From: Prochlorococcus marinus str. MIT 9201
Lineage (GTDB): Bacteria; Cyanobacteriota; Cyanobacteriia; PCC-6307; Cyanobiaceae
Length of the DNA: 64,000 nt
Assembly: GCF_000759955.1 (NCBI RefSeq)
Contig: NZ_JNAL01000010.1
Location: 117,543-181,542, forward strand
Direction: 5' to 3'
The position numbers and the translations under genes are program-made. The notes beneath the pieces are model-generated. The model ran no database searches. It saw only the letters and a list, made by a program, of their open reading frames with translations, and was not told the DNA's origin. This document shows, one piece after another, positions 53,493 to 59,827 of this stretch; position 1 is the first letter of the stretch; each line of letters begins with the position of its first letter.

Positions 53493-53866
53493 TTTTGGTA
53501 ACAGACCAAAAAAGATGGAGATTACTTAGAGATTTTGAAAAAGGCAAATTTTGCTTTTTGATTTGTGTTGATTATTGGTCAATTGAGTTACAAAAAAGTG
53601 AGTTTAATTCACTTTATCTTTTACTGCTAAAAATTAATGAACAACTTCAAAATATCAAGAATGAATTGATGGATGAGGAGTTGATTACCTTAGAATTAGA
53701 ACAACTACCTTGGTATATTAAGTTAGAGGGTAAGAAGGATGCATGGAGTTTAAGGTTTATCTTTGAAAGTCAAGATCAAACTAGATCTTTCGAAATGTAT
53801 TGGCCGATACCAATAGCTCAAGATTTATTTATTGAAATAAAAAAAATGTGGGAATCAATGGATTAA
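53489..53866 (+). CDS. DUF1818 family protein
   Basis: A 125-residue soluble cyanobacterial protein. RRLLRDF-type start ([20 protein letters not shown]), [18 protein letters not shown] and the C-terminal [16 protein letters not shown] match DUF1818. It starts with TTG overlapping the rpoZ stop; an in-frame TTG two codons later is an alternative. Probably co-translated with rpoZ. Function unknown. Confidence 0.85.
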   Translation: MILVTDQKRWRLLRDFEKGKFCFLICVDYWSIELQKSEFNSLYLLLLKINEQLQNIKNELMDEELITLELEQLPWYIKLEGKKDAWSLRFIFESQDQTRSFEMYWPIPIAQDLFIEIKKMWESMD

Positions 53867-53929
53867 AAGATAAATAAAATTGGAAGTTTTGAAAAATATT
53901 TCCCCGGGCCAAAAAAAATATTTCACAAC

Positions 53930-53982
53930 TTTTCCACAACTATTTTTTGAAAAATATCAAATAACCTAAAGCATGTGGAAAA
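53930..53982. promoter_or_regulatory. Inverted pair of DnaA-box-like 9-mers
   Basis: TTTTCCACA at 53930-53938 (plus) and its exact reverse complement TGTGGAAAA at 53974-53982 match the cyanobacterial DnaA-box consensus. They are 44 bp apart in head-to-head orientation in the 310-bp AT-rich spacer between the DUF1818 and DUF2811 genes. No dnaN or dnaA is nearby, so this is not the expected chromosomal origin. It could be a DnaA-regulated promoter or DnaA-binding reservoir. The rest of the spacer (53867-54176) shows nothing else definite. Confidence 0.45.
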
Positions 53983-54176
53983 CTTCTAATTTTATATAAT
54001 TCTTTATATTTCAGTAAGATTTAATTCAAAAAAATTAATTTTCATGAGCCCCCCTTTTATGACTGGATTCTCATTATTCTATTTACTGAGACTGTTTCTT
54101 AATAATACTTGTTGACGATTTAGTAATTTTGAAGAAAACTTAACCTTATAGATTTTATTTAAAAAAGTTTTTTGAT

Positions 54177-54428
54177 ATGCAAAAGTTTAATTGTGACCAA
54201 GATCCAATACTCACAAGTAATAAAGAGGAAGTAATAAGTTTTAAATGTGAACTTCAGGAGAACCTTCAAAAAGCAATGAAAGAATTTGTTGAGGAACATC
54301 CTAACTGGGATCAATACAGAATACTACAAGCTGCTATTGCAGGATTTTTAATGCAAAAAGGATTTCATAATAGAGATTTAACGCGACTCTATGTTGGCAA
54401 TATGTTTTCAATGAATTTTAAGGACTAA
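54177..54428 (+). CDS. DUF2811 family protein
   Basis: An 83-residue soluble protein, with ISFKCELQENLQKAMKEFVE, HPNWDQYRILQAAIAGFLMQ and GFHNRDLTRLYVGNMF; this is the DUF2811 pattern seen in marine picocyanobacteria. It sits downstream of the DnaA-box-like pair. Function unknown. Convergent with the EVE gene (5 bp gap). Confidence 0.83.
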   Translation: MQKFNCDQDPILTSNKEEVISFKCELQENLQKAMKEFVEEHPNWDQYRILQAAIAGFLMQKGFHNRDLTRLYVGNMFSMNFKD

Positions 54429-54433
54429 AGTTT

Positions 54434-54892
54434 TTATATCTTTTCAAGTAGTATTTTTGCTACGTCATTTCGTATAGGTATTATAGATAACCTATTCCCT
54501 TTTTTTACAACTAATAACTCATCCTCATTAAACAAAATCTTTAATTCAGGTAAACTAAGAATTTGATTTGATTTAGATAAAAATTTTACTTTTACGCAAT
54601 CCCATCTCGGATTTTCAGATTTCGATTTTGGATCAAAATACTTTGAATCTCTATCAAATTGAGTTGGATCAACAATATTTAGATCTATCACCTCCATAAG
54701 TCCCACAATACCTGGGGGTTTACAGTTCGAATGATAGAAAAAAACTTTATCTCCTTTATTCATTTTTCTCATAAAATTTCGAGCTTGATAATTTCTTATT
54801 CCGTCCCATAATGTTACACCCTCATTTTTTAAAGTATCTATACTGTAGGCATCAGGCTCACTTTTCATTAGCCAGTAATTAGGTTCAGTCAT
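54434..54892 (-). CDS. EVE-domain (PUA-like) protein
   Basis: A 152-residue protein starting MTEPNYWLMKSEPDAYSID and continuing LWDGIRNYQARNFMRKMNKG, KVFFYHSNCKPPGIVGLMEV and WDCVKVKFL. This is the EVE/thymocyte-nuclear-protein-1 fold that binds modified nucleobases in RNA or DNA. No restriction genes are adjacent. Its promoter and first nine codons are duplicated at 60340-60496 (see repeat entries), marking the boundary of the island-like region. Confidence 0.93.
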   Translation of the reverse strand: MTEPNYWLMKSEPDAYSIDTLKNEGVTLWDGIRNYQARNFMRKMNKGDKVFFYHSNCKPPGIVGLMEVIDLNIVDPTQFDRDSKYFDPKSKSENPRWDCVKVKFLSKSNQILSLPELKILFNEDELLVVKKGNRLSIIPIRNDVAKILLEKI

Positions 54893-55022
54893 AGTCTATA
54901 GTTTGCGGGAAATAGTGCTGCTGATATGGTGCTGATATGGCATTTTGTTAACTTTTTTCGAAAGTCAGCTAAATCCAAAGCGTTTTGTTTAGTTTATCGA
55001 AGATAGTTAGTCGAAGAAAGTT
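54866..55022 (-). repeat. Direct repeat copy 1: EVE gene start plus upstream region
   Basis: About 157 bp covering the first nine EVE codons (MTEPNYWLM) and about 130 bp upstream. It is clearly alignable, mostly identical by eye, with 60340-60496 in the same orientation. It includes a perfect tandem 11-mer, TGCTGATATGG twice (54918-54939). Within it a mini-frame beginning ATG CCA TAT runs toward the EVE start in frame and is stopped by TAG just before the EVE ATG. Confidence 0.85.
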
Positions 55023-55216
55023 TAGAAAAAATATAGAAACAGATCGCTTTAAGTAAAATTTTTTTTGAAATCAATAAACGTAGTATTTACAATGCTTTTC
55101 AGGGAATGAGAGGGTCTTTTATACCAGCAGATTGTCAAATCTATACCAGCTAGGCATGTAAAACCCAGTCATAGACTAGGTTGAGTGTTCTCTATAAAGA
55201 ACAGCGCACCCAAAGC
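55023..55216. other. Non-coding stretch between the EVE promoter region and the cysteine-rich gene
   Basis: With the EVE upstream region this makes a 324-bp gap without a gene (54893-55216). I see a direct repeat TATACCAGC at 55120-55128 and 55142-55150 and no convincing ORF, terminator or tRNA. Confidence 0.5.
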
Positions 55217-55447
55217 TTAAGCTGCCTCAGGAGCGAATATTCTGCTGTTCTCTCTCCAGTATCTACACCCCTTAATGAGATGATCTCCTTGAGGAATAAG
55301 CTTTTGATGAAACGGACAAGTAAGGATGGTGACACAAGAACTTGTCGTGCTGTACCTGAAGTGATTGCAAGTAATACAAATCTTCCGTCGTTTTCTTACT
55401 AATATCTCGTCCTCTAAATAATCCCATTCCTGCCAGTCCTCCATCAT
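55217..55447 (-). CDS. Cysteine-rich small protein under a putative SOS box
   Basis: A 76-residue protein beginning MMEDWQEWDYLEDEILVRKR. Cysteines are arranged as CITC, a later Cys in SSCVTILTC, CPFHQKLIPQGDHLIKGC and an aromatic end, so a zinc-binding fold is likely (C-x2-C plus further Cys/His). It resembles a hypothetical protein of marine picocyanobacteria that I cannot name. A perfect LexA-type palindrome lies 5 bp before the ATG, suggesting DNA-damage control. Confidence 0.75.
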   Translation of the reverse strand: MMEDWQEWDYLEDEILVRKRRKICITCNHFRYSTTSSCVTILTCPFHQKLIPQGDHLIKGCRYWRENSRIFAPEAA

Positions 55448-55452
55448 AATAT

Positions 55453-55466
55453 AGTACAGATGTACT
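55453..55466. promoter_or_regulatory. Putative LexA/SOS box
   Basis: AGTACAGATGTACT fits the cyanobacterial SOS consensus RGTAC-N3-DGTWCB at every position and extends to the perfect 16-bp palindrome-like TAGTACAGATGTACTA (55452-55467). On the minus strand a TATAAA-like -10 lies just upstream, so the site overlaps the likely transcription start of the cysteine-rich gene, a position suited to repression. Confidence 0.7.
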
Positions 55467-55592
55467 AATATTTATAGCAACAGGGCTAGGTTGAAGTCAA
55501 CTATTAACCATATGAGATATTTCGAGGGGTGTATGGGGTTAATGGTCTTGGCTGTATGTATTTATGAGACCTCAAAAATTTTTGTTGAAATT

Positions 55593-55739
55593 TTACGGAT
55601 ATAACTTTCTAATAGCTTTCTTTTGTTCTTGTTTTTTTATCTCCTCTGCATCTAAAACAGGGCAGGTATTTTGATTTAGTGATGAAAGGAAAGTACTTTG
55701 CTGAATAGTTTGAAAAGAGGTGGGAGTAGTAAGCGTTTC
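55593..55739 (-). pseudogene. Start-less 48-codon frame downstream of the MNTLI gene
   Basis: An open frame of 48 codons (begins ETLTTPTSFQTIQQ, ends EEIKKQEQKKAIRKLYP) immediately follows the stop of the 55742-56002 gene but has no ATG, GTG or TTG start. Its first bases overlap, in another frame, a MKRLLLPPL mini-start (ATG 55741) that runs only 21 codons. The coherent charged C-terminus argues that it was once coding. It is either a gene using a rare start such as ATA or a fusion of two fragments. Confidence 0.35.
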
Positions 55740-55741
55740 AT
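55712..55741 (-). repeat. Gene-start fragment MKRLLL, copy 1
   Basis: About 30 bp encoding MKRLLLPPL from ATG 55741 recurs at 59269-59298 (MKRLLLAPL) with about three differences, two of them in adjacent bases giving Pro to Ala. This is the start of a signal peptide of the kind used by small secreted Prochlorococcus proteins. Compare the intact PDZ protein at 56878, which starts MRRFLLPLL. In both copies the frame stops within about 21 codons. Confidence 0.6.
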
Positions 55742-56002
55742 TTATTCAACTGGAGTTAGTGAATAACAAATGTCTTTGTAACCATTTTCTTTATCCCACT
55801 TTTTCATCTCTGGAGTACTTGTAGCAGCAGCAAATCCTTCTAAATCTTTAACTTTTAGTATTAAGTGACTTTTATGTTCATTTACCCTGATGAGTTCATA
55901 TTCTGCGACATATTTATGCCCCTCCTTTTCGTGGAAATCAGCTACAAATTTATCGAAATCTTCAAAAGAACAATCAAAAGTAGAAACTATTAAGGTATTC
56001 AT
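55742..56002 (-). CDS. Small island protein, paralogue of the 58357 gene
   Basis: An 86-residue soluble protein starting MNTLIVSTFDCSFEDFDKFV, with VNEHKSHLILKVKDLEGF and MKKWDKENGYKDICYSL. It aligns along its whole length with the protein at 58357-58620 (shared MNTLI, STF, HKSHL, KEWDK/KKWDK, YS). The antiparallel sheet-like pattern resembles small dimeric alpha/beta-barrel proteins; it may belong to DUF3764, but I am not sure. A terminator-like hairpin lies directly before its ATG (see repeat module A). Confidence 0.75.
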   Translation of the reverse strand: MNTLIVSTFDCSFEDFDKFVADFHEKEGHKYVAEYELIRVNEHKSHLILKVKDLEGFAAATSTPEMKKWDKENGYKDICYSLTPVE

Positions 56003-56050
56003 AAAAAAAGAGGGTTTTATCCCTCTATGTTAGATCGACTGTCAATCAAT
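56003..56050 (-). repeat. Repeat module A (18-mer plus terminator-like hairpin)
   Basis: Read on the minus strand: conserved TGATTGACAGTCGATCTA (56031-56048), then AGAGGG-ATAAAA-CCCTCT and seven T residues ending at the ATG of the MNTLI gene. A -10-like TATACT lies just upstream (56054-56059 on the other strand). Related modules are at 58621-58668, 59739-59784 and 62496-62543. It could be a short RNA gene with its own terminator or an attenuator of the downstream gene. Confidence 0.6.
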
Positions 56051-56105
56051 AAAAGTATAGGGTCGAGGGCAAATGACCTACAACAGCTCTTTTTTTTTTA
56101 ATATT

Positions 56106-56193
56106 TATCGGTTTTTACTATTCGGTTTTGACGTGTAAACCGAAGTTCGGTGTATTTGCCCTATATAATCATTCGGTTTGTAACATTACAAAC
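56106..56193 (+). promoter_or_regulatory. Regulated promoter of the coiled-coil gene: operator, -10 and leader hairpin
   Basis: A perfect inverted repeat TTCGGTTT-N8-AAACCGAA (56121-56144) is centred about 43 bp before the probable transcription start set by TATAAT at 56164-56169. Additional half-sites occur at 56107-56113, 56145-56150 and 56172-56179. The transcript would begin with a perfect 8-bp hairpin GTTTGTAA-CA-TTACAAAC (56176-56193). Centring near -42 suits an activator. The regulator is unknown. Confidence 0.6.
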
Positions 56194-56241
56194 ATTGCTT
56201 ATTCGTATAAAAATGGACATGTACTAATTCAGAGGTAAACA

Positions 56242-56481
56242 ATGTATTCAATGTTTGATCTATTCTTTGATACTCCTGCATATAGACCCGTATATGTAAT
56301 CTCTGATAGTGAGATGAAGGAGTTGCAAAGAACGCAAAATCAAGATGAACTTGAAGAGATTCGTCATCAAAAGAAAAAACTTGAAGAAGCATACAAAGCT
56401 CAAGTTAAGCATCTTGATGCAAGAGAAAAAGAGTTGAAAACTGAACTAAAAGCTATTGAACCCGCTAAGAAAAAAGTTTAG
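56242..56481 (+). CDS. Small coiled-coil protein
   Basis: A 79-residue protein. Residues 1-22 (MYSMFDLFFDTPAYRPVYVI) are aromatic and partly hydrophobic; from about residue 26 it is a charged helix (ELEEIRHQKKKLEEAYKAQV) predicted to form a coiled coil up to KAIEPAKKKV. RBS-like AGAGG precedes the ATG. It has its own operator-like promoter and terminator. I do not recognise a family; a structural or scaffolding role is only a guess. Confidence 0.8.
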   Translation: MYSMFDLFFDTPAYRPVYVISDSEMKELQRTQNQDELEEIRHQKKKLEEAYKAQVKHLDAREKELKTELKAIEPAKKKV

Positions 56482-56500
56482 ATTTTGATTTTTTTATAGG

Positions 56501-56526
56501 AAAGAGGGTTTATCCCTCTTTTTTTT
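56501..56526 (+). terminator. Rho-independent terminator after the coiled-coil gene
   Basis: AGAGGG-TTTAT-CCCTCT followed by eight T residues, 20 bp beyond the stop. The stem is the same as that of repeat module A upstream of the same gene. Confidence 0.85.
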
Positions 56527-56543
56527 ATGACAATAAAAACTAT

Positions 56544-56726
56544 CTACCACCACATACCGAGATCTAATTTTCTGGGTTCTGTATTACATGCAAGCTCACA
56601 CTGGGTTAACTCTTTGACTGAGAGAGCCTCAAGTATTCTTGCCATATCAATAGAAGATAGTTCTCCATTAACGTTCCACTTAAGTGTGGTTTTACGTTGA
56701 GGTGTGCTTTTTGTTTTCTTCATCAT
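56544..56726 (-). CDS. Small basic protein
   Basis: A 60-residue frame with start MMKKTKSTPQRKTTLKWNVN and a helical middle SSIDMARILEALSVKELTQC ending in LDLGMWW. Two cysteines. Basic N-terminus, no membrane span. Composition looks coding, and the gene stands alone between two terminator or spacer regions. Function unknown; moderate confidence that it is real. Confidence 0.6.
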   Translation of the reverse strand: MMKKTKSTPQRKTTLKWNVNGELSSIDMARILEALSVKELTQCELACNTEPRKLDLGMWW

Positions 56727-56877
56727 GACTTTTTAAGGTCGGGGACAATTAAATAGCATGATTATTTAAAATTCTCAAATAAAATGTGAAGTTTTTATAA
56801 GTTAACGAATTAAATTTATTTATTAAACATCTAGAAATTCAATTAGGGTACAAGTAATAACAGCTTCATTCAAAAAT

Positions 56878-57447
56878 TTAAATAGAAGTTCCTTTTTTTT
56901 GATTTGGGGGAAGTTCATTGTCTGGAAAAATTTCTTTTAAATTTTCTGGAAAGAAAAACTCTAATTGCCTTCTCATATCTCCTTCATATAAATATTCTTT
57001 GTTGGGGACTTTAAAAGTATCTCTTACTAATCGAACATTTATTTTTTCCTTTTTACCTGACTCATTAACTCTTAATAAGACTAATTTAATTGGCTTATCT
57101 ATTTGTCCTTTTATGAGAGAAACGGCTTCTTTTATACCCATTCCTTTTGTTGATTTCCCATCTATTTTGATAATTACATCATTTGGTTGAATGTCAGCGG
57201 AAGCAGCAGGAGAATCATTTATTACAGATTGAATAGTTAATTCAGCAGTATCACTATTAAGAAAAAGCCTTATTCCAATACCTGAAATTTCCTTATCTTT
57301 TTTGTGAGATAGTTTTTTATTAGTTTTCACACAACCTGCATAATCTCGTGCTTCTAAACATTTTTTATGCATTTCATCAGAGACTTCAGCATTAACAGAA
57401 GCAGGTAAAGATAATGCAGCCAGTAGTGGGAGTAGAAACCTTCTCAA
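56878..57447 (-). CDS. Secreted PDZ-domain protein
   Basis: A 189-residue protein with a 20-residue signal peptide (MRRFLLPLLAALSLP, cleavage after VNA). A short region with two cysteines (KKCLEARDYAGCVK) follows, then a PDZ domain at about residues 53-135 (ISGIGIRLFLNSDTAELTIQ; SPAASADIQPNDVIIKIDGK; GMGIKEAVSLIKGQ). No protease domain is attached, so it is probably a periplasmic or thylakoid-lumen binding module. Start is TTG. The N-terminus is the intact relative of the MKRLLL fragments nearby. Confidence 0.85.
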   Translation of the reverse strand: MRRFLLPLLAALSLPASVNAEVSDEMHKKCLEARDYAGCVKTNKKLSHKKDKEISGIGIRLFLNSDTAELTIQSVINDSPAASADIQPNDVIIKIDGKSTKGMGIKEAVSLIKGQIDKPIKLVLLRVNESGKKEKINVRLVRDTFKVPNKEYLYEGDMRRQLEFFFPENLKEIFPDNELPPNQKKGTSI

Positions 57448-57726
57448 AATACAGAGTTAATTAACAAGCATGATAGTGATTATTTCTAGTAAGAACAATG
57501 TTCTATTAAGTTGTCGATATTTAGTTTTTAGAGGGCTCTTATTTATGTAACTGACTGTAAATCTGTACACTAGTGGATAGTAAAAATCACTGATTTGAGT
57601 ATCTAAAAAGATTAATAGAGAAGATTAAATGTACCAATGTGGACAGATAAGAAAAGATATAAAAAATATACATAAAGTCAGTTATTGCAAGCTATTATCG
57701 ATGTATATTGTTTTACTTTAAATGAC
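57448..57726. other. Spacer before the 57727 gene
   Basis: 279 bp with only short frames. An RBS-preceded ATG at 57629 opens a frame of about 30 codons that I do not support. A bit resembling a tRNA-Tyr anticodon arm occurs near 57548-57563 without any acceptor stem. Confidence 0.4.
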
Positions 57727-58065
57727 ATGGCTAAGCATTATTTGATTGCAGTGGAAGATAAAGATGAAAAGCTATTTAGATTGTTTTGTGAAAAAAATAC
57801 TAAGTATGCAATGGCTATAGGAAGAGAAACTACAAGTGAAACTTTAAGATTGGATTATGTTTTATATCTAGTAAATCTGATAAGTAATTTGGTAGGTAAG
57901 TCTTTAGGTATGAAGGACTGGGATAATTTGAGATATTACTTGAAAAGAAAGGTAAAAGAATATTGTCCTGAATTTTCAGACTACTCAGAATTTAAATATC
58001 AATATGATCTGCAGTTTGATGATGATTTGGCATTCCCCAGAAATAAGAAAATTAATCGAAGATGA
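57727..58065 (+). CDS. Hypothetical protein
   Basis: A 112-residue soluble protein from ATG 57727 (MAKHYLIAVEDKDEKLFRLF). An upstream in-frame TTG at 57685 would add 14 residues without a good RBS. Helical composition, with YVLYLVNLISNLVGKSLGMK in the middle and an acidic, aromatic C-terminus (YQYDLQFDDDLAFPRNKK). No family recognised. Lies alone in the island-like region. Confidence 0.65.
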   Translation: MAKHYLIAVEDKDEKLFRLFCEKNTKYAMAIGRETTSETLRLDYVLYLVNLISNLVGKSLGMKDWDNLRYYLKRKVKEYCPEFSDYSEFKYQYDLQFDDDLAFPRNKKINRR

Positions 58066-58356
58066 TTGAGTATAAAAGTTCGAATGAGGTTCGAATGGAA
58101 TTTTTTATAAAAAATAAAACCCTTGCTATGACTAACTAAATGCATCATGCGCTTTTTTCATTAGCCAAAACTTTTCTTCAGTCATATCAAGAGATTATAA
58201 GAATATTGCAAAGTGTGGATAGTGTGTGGATGGAATGGTTTCGAAACCCGCTTCTTAAGTTATTATCCATCAAATTACCTATTTGGGAAAGTAAGGCGTC
58301 GTGTCGGTTGGGTGACTTGGCACCCTTGAGCAGATTAAACGAGGTGAATAATCATA
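58066..58356. other. Spacer with EVE-start-like remnant and a hairpin
   Basis: 291 bp without a credible full gene. A 17-codon minus-strand mini-frame (58132-58185) begins MTEEKFWLM, resembling the EVE start MTEPNYWLM, with TATAAT upstream. A stem GGGTG-ACTTGG-CACCC occurs near 58309-58324. The 119-codon plus-strand frame crossing here is not credible. Confidence 0.5.
58159..58185 (-). repeat. Gene-start remnant MTEEKFWLM
   Basis: Nine codons (ATG 58185) similar to the first nine EVE codons: same MTE, W, L and M positions. The frame then runs KKAHDAFS and stops. Upstream sequence is not shared with the EVE promoter, so this may be an older or independent copy. Confidence 0.45.
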
Positions 58357-58620
58357 TTATCCAACAAGCTCAATCGAATAGACGGTATCCTTACAATTAT
58401 TTTTTTTATCCCATTCCTTTGCAAAAGGTGATTCCATCTCTTCACCTAATCTTTCTAGGTCAGTACAGTTCATTAATAAATGAGATTTGTGGTCATTGAC
58501 TTTTACAAACTCATAATCAGTGACAAACTCTTTGCACATTTCTTCAAGAAATAAATTAGTAACGTCATTTTTAAACTCCTCAAATGTACAGCTAAAAGTT
58601 GAAATGATGAGTGTGTTCAT
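58357..58620 (-). CDS. Small island protein, paralogue of the 55742 gene
   Basis: An 87-residue protein starting MNTLIISTFSCTFEEFKNDV, with VNDHKSHLLMNCTDLERLG and AKEWDKKNNCKDTVYSIELV. It matches the 55742-56002 protein throughout, so the two are paralogues within 2.6 kb. Like its relative it is preceded by a repeat module (58621-58668) whose hairpin and T-run abut the ATG. Function unknown. Confidence 0.75.
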   Translation of the reverse strand: MNTLIISTFSCTFEEFKNDVTNLFLEEMCKEFVTDYEFVKVNDHKSHLLMNCTDLERLGEEMESPFAKEWDKKNNCKDTVYSIELVG

Positions 58621-58668
58621 AAAAAAAGGAGCTAGTTGCTCTTTAGTTTAGATCGACTGTCAATCAAT
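58621..58668 (-). repeat. Repeat module B
   Basis: Minus-strand order: TTGATTGACAGTCGATCTA, then AAACTAAAGAGCAACTAGCTCC and seven T residues directly before the MNTLI ATG. The stem GAGC-AACTA-GCTC is perfect. The module starts immediately at the stop codon of the small membrane-protein gene 58668-58790. Confidence 0.65.
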
Positions 58669-58790
58669 TAGTAATTAATTAATTTTCTTTTTCCATCTCT
58701 AGTTTCTACTTTATTTATTCTTAACCCTATAAAAGCAGCCCAAATAACTGCAAATAAAATTGGTAAAAAAATGATTGCAAGTTGCATCAT
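58668..58790 (-). CDS. 40-residue single-span membrane protein
   Basis: Starts MMQLAIIFLPILFAVIWAAF, one membrane span, then a basic tail (GLRINKVETRDGKRKLINY). A good RBS-like AGGA lies about 8 bp before ATG 58790. The span loosely recalls PsbY (PILFA..WA) but the tail does not, so I do not assign it. The stop codon touches repeat module B and the 58357 gene follows, suggesting one transcription unit. Confidence 0.7.
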   Translation of the reverse strand: MMQLAIIFLPILFAVIWAAFIGLRINKVETRDGKRKLINY

Positions 58791-58863
58791 TGTTTTAATC
58801 CTGTTATTTGCTCAAAAGAATAACCTTTAAATAAATTAGGAAAAAAATAGGTACTTTATCTAA

Positions 58864-59064
58864 TTAAGCAGCATCATATTCTTTATCATCTTCAAGCTCT
58901 CTCATAAATCTTTTATCTAATAAGTAATTGTCTATAAGCTTTAGATTGTTATTTTCATTAATTTGTATATCGCTGTTTATTAGTTCTCTTATGTAGTTAT
59001 ATACAAGATCTTGATCGTATCCACTTTCTCTAATTTCTTTCAACATTTCTTCTGGAATTTCCAT
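58864..59064 (-). CDS. Small acidic soluble protein
   Basis: A 66-residue frame, MEIPEEMLKEIRESGYDQDL then VYNYIRELINSDIQINENNN, ending in DDKEYDAA. Strongly charged and helical. A GGGGG purine run lies about 10 bp before the ATG as a plausible RBS. No family recognised. Same strand as the 58668-58790 gene, 73 bp upstream of it. Confidence 0.65.
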   Translation of the reverse strand: MEIPEEMLKEIRESGYDQDLVYNYIRELINSDIQINENNNLKLIDNYLLDKRFMRELEDDKEYDAA

Positions 59065-59362
59065 AATCGTAAACCCCCATATGACAGTTTTTTAGAGCAA
59101 ATTAGAGCCTATATACGCATACTTACGAAAAAATAAGGAAAAGCAAGAAAATTGGCAAAAAATCGAGGTTTATAAATCTAGTATTCGCAATTATTTATGG
59201 AAAAAGGTTGGAAGAAGACTTCTATATTTTGGAGCTATTTTTAATACTTAATAGCCATCTGCCAATAAGAAAGAGGTGCAAGTAGTAAGCGTTTCATAAA
59301 AAAAACAGCTAATGAAAATAGATTTTATTTAGGATATAAAAACAAAATTTAGGGAGGATTAA
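59065..59362. other. Spacer before the DsrE-like gene
   Basis: 298 bp with the second MKRLLL start fragment (59269-59298) and a TATACGCATACTTA element near 59112 similar to one at 62593. No complete gene. Confidence 0.45.
59269..59298 (-). repeat. Gene-start fragment MKRLLL, copy 2
   Basis: ATG 59298 encodes MKRLLLAPLSYWQMAIKY and stops after 18 codons. The first 30 bp match 55712-55741. Probably a severed signal-peptide start. Confidence 0.6.
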
Positions 59363-59740
59363 ATGTCTATCATTACCGACAATACAGTGCTAGTACATAT
59401 TTACAGCGGTTTAGAATCCAAAAATAGAATAACTTTAGGTTTATTGGTTGCCCTTACTGCAGAAAAAAACGATCATAAAGTAACACTTTTTCTGGCAGGA
59501 GACGGAGTACAAATATTAAATTGCAAAAAAGCTGGTGAAATAATTGGTCAAGGTACTGGAGATTTATACGAACATCTTCAAAATTTAAAGAGTTCAAAAA
59601 TTACCATATATGTCTCAGGAATGTCTGCTAAATCTAGAGGTTACGATGAGAAGCTTCTAGATGGATATACTGCAGAATTTGTTATGCCAGATGTTCTAGT
59701 TGAAGAATCAATTAAAGCGGATAGCATACTTTGCTATTAA
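59363..59740 (+). CDS. DsrE-family protein
   Basis: A 125-residue protein with the DsrE/DsrF-like Rossmann-type pattern: NTVLVHIYSGLESKNRITLG, LVALTAEKNDHKVTLFLAGD, GVQILNCKKAGEIIG and KITIYVSGMSAKSRG. Some family members relay sulfur through a cysteine; here Cys in ILNC and the terminal CY are the only ones, so that activity is uncertain. Excellent RBS AGGGAGG. Followed directly by repeat module C. Confidence 0.85.
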   Translation: MSIITDNTVLVHIYSGLESKNRITLGLLVALTAEKNDHKVTLFLAGDGVQILNCKKAGEIIGQGTGDLYEHLQNLKSSKITIYVSGMSAKSRGYDEKLLDGYTAEFVMPDVLVEESIKADSILCY

Positions 59741-59784
59741 AAAAGGGCTAGTTGCTCCTCAGTTTAGATCGACTGTCAATCAGT
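59739..59784 (-). repeat. Repeat module C
   Basis: Minus-strand order: ACTGATTGACAGTCGATCTA then AACTGAGGAGCAACTAGCCC and six T residues. The stem has one mismatch. A CATACT -10-like sequence is immediately upstream. It abuts the DsrE-like stop codon but is oriented against that gene, so it is not simply its terminator. Confidence 0.6.
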
Positions 59785-59827
59785 ATGTATTTATGATTCT
59801 CAGCATCTCGTGAAAACAAGTATTTTT

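Noticed and set aside
53867..54176. Chromosomal replication origin
   Set aside because: Only two DnaA boxes and no dnaN, dnaA or other origin-linked gene; kept as a DnaA-site observation only.
55181..55402. 73-codon plus-strand frame
   Set aside because: Antisense to the cysteine-rich gene, which has a patterned Cys/His set and an SOS box.
56186..56392. 68-codon minus-strand frame
   Set aside because: Antisense to the coiled-coil gene and its promoter.
57548..57563. tRNA-Tyr anticodon-arm-like GACTGTAAATCTG
   Set aside because: No acceptor, D or T arm could be formed around it. It could be a chance match or a tiny attachment-site relic, not a tRNA.
58140..58499. 119-codon plus-strand frame
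   Set aside because: It overlaps the paralogue-supported 58357 gene antisense, and its first part contains the MTEEKFWLM remnant on the other strand.
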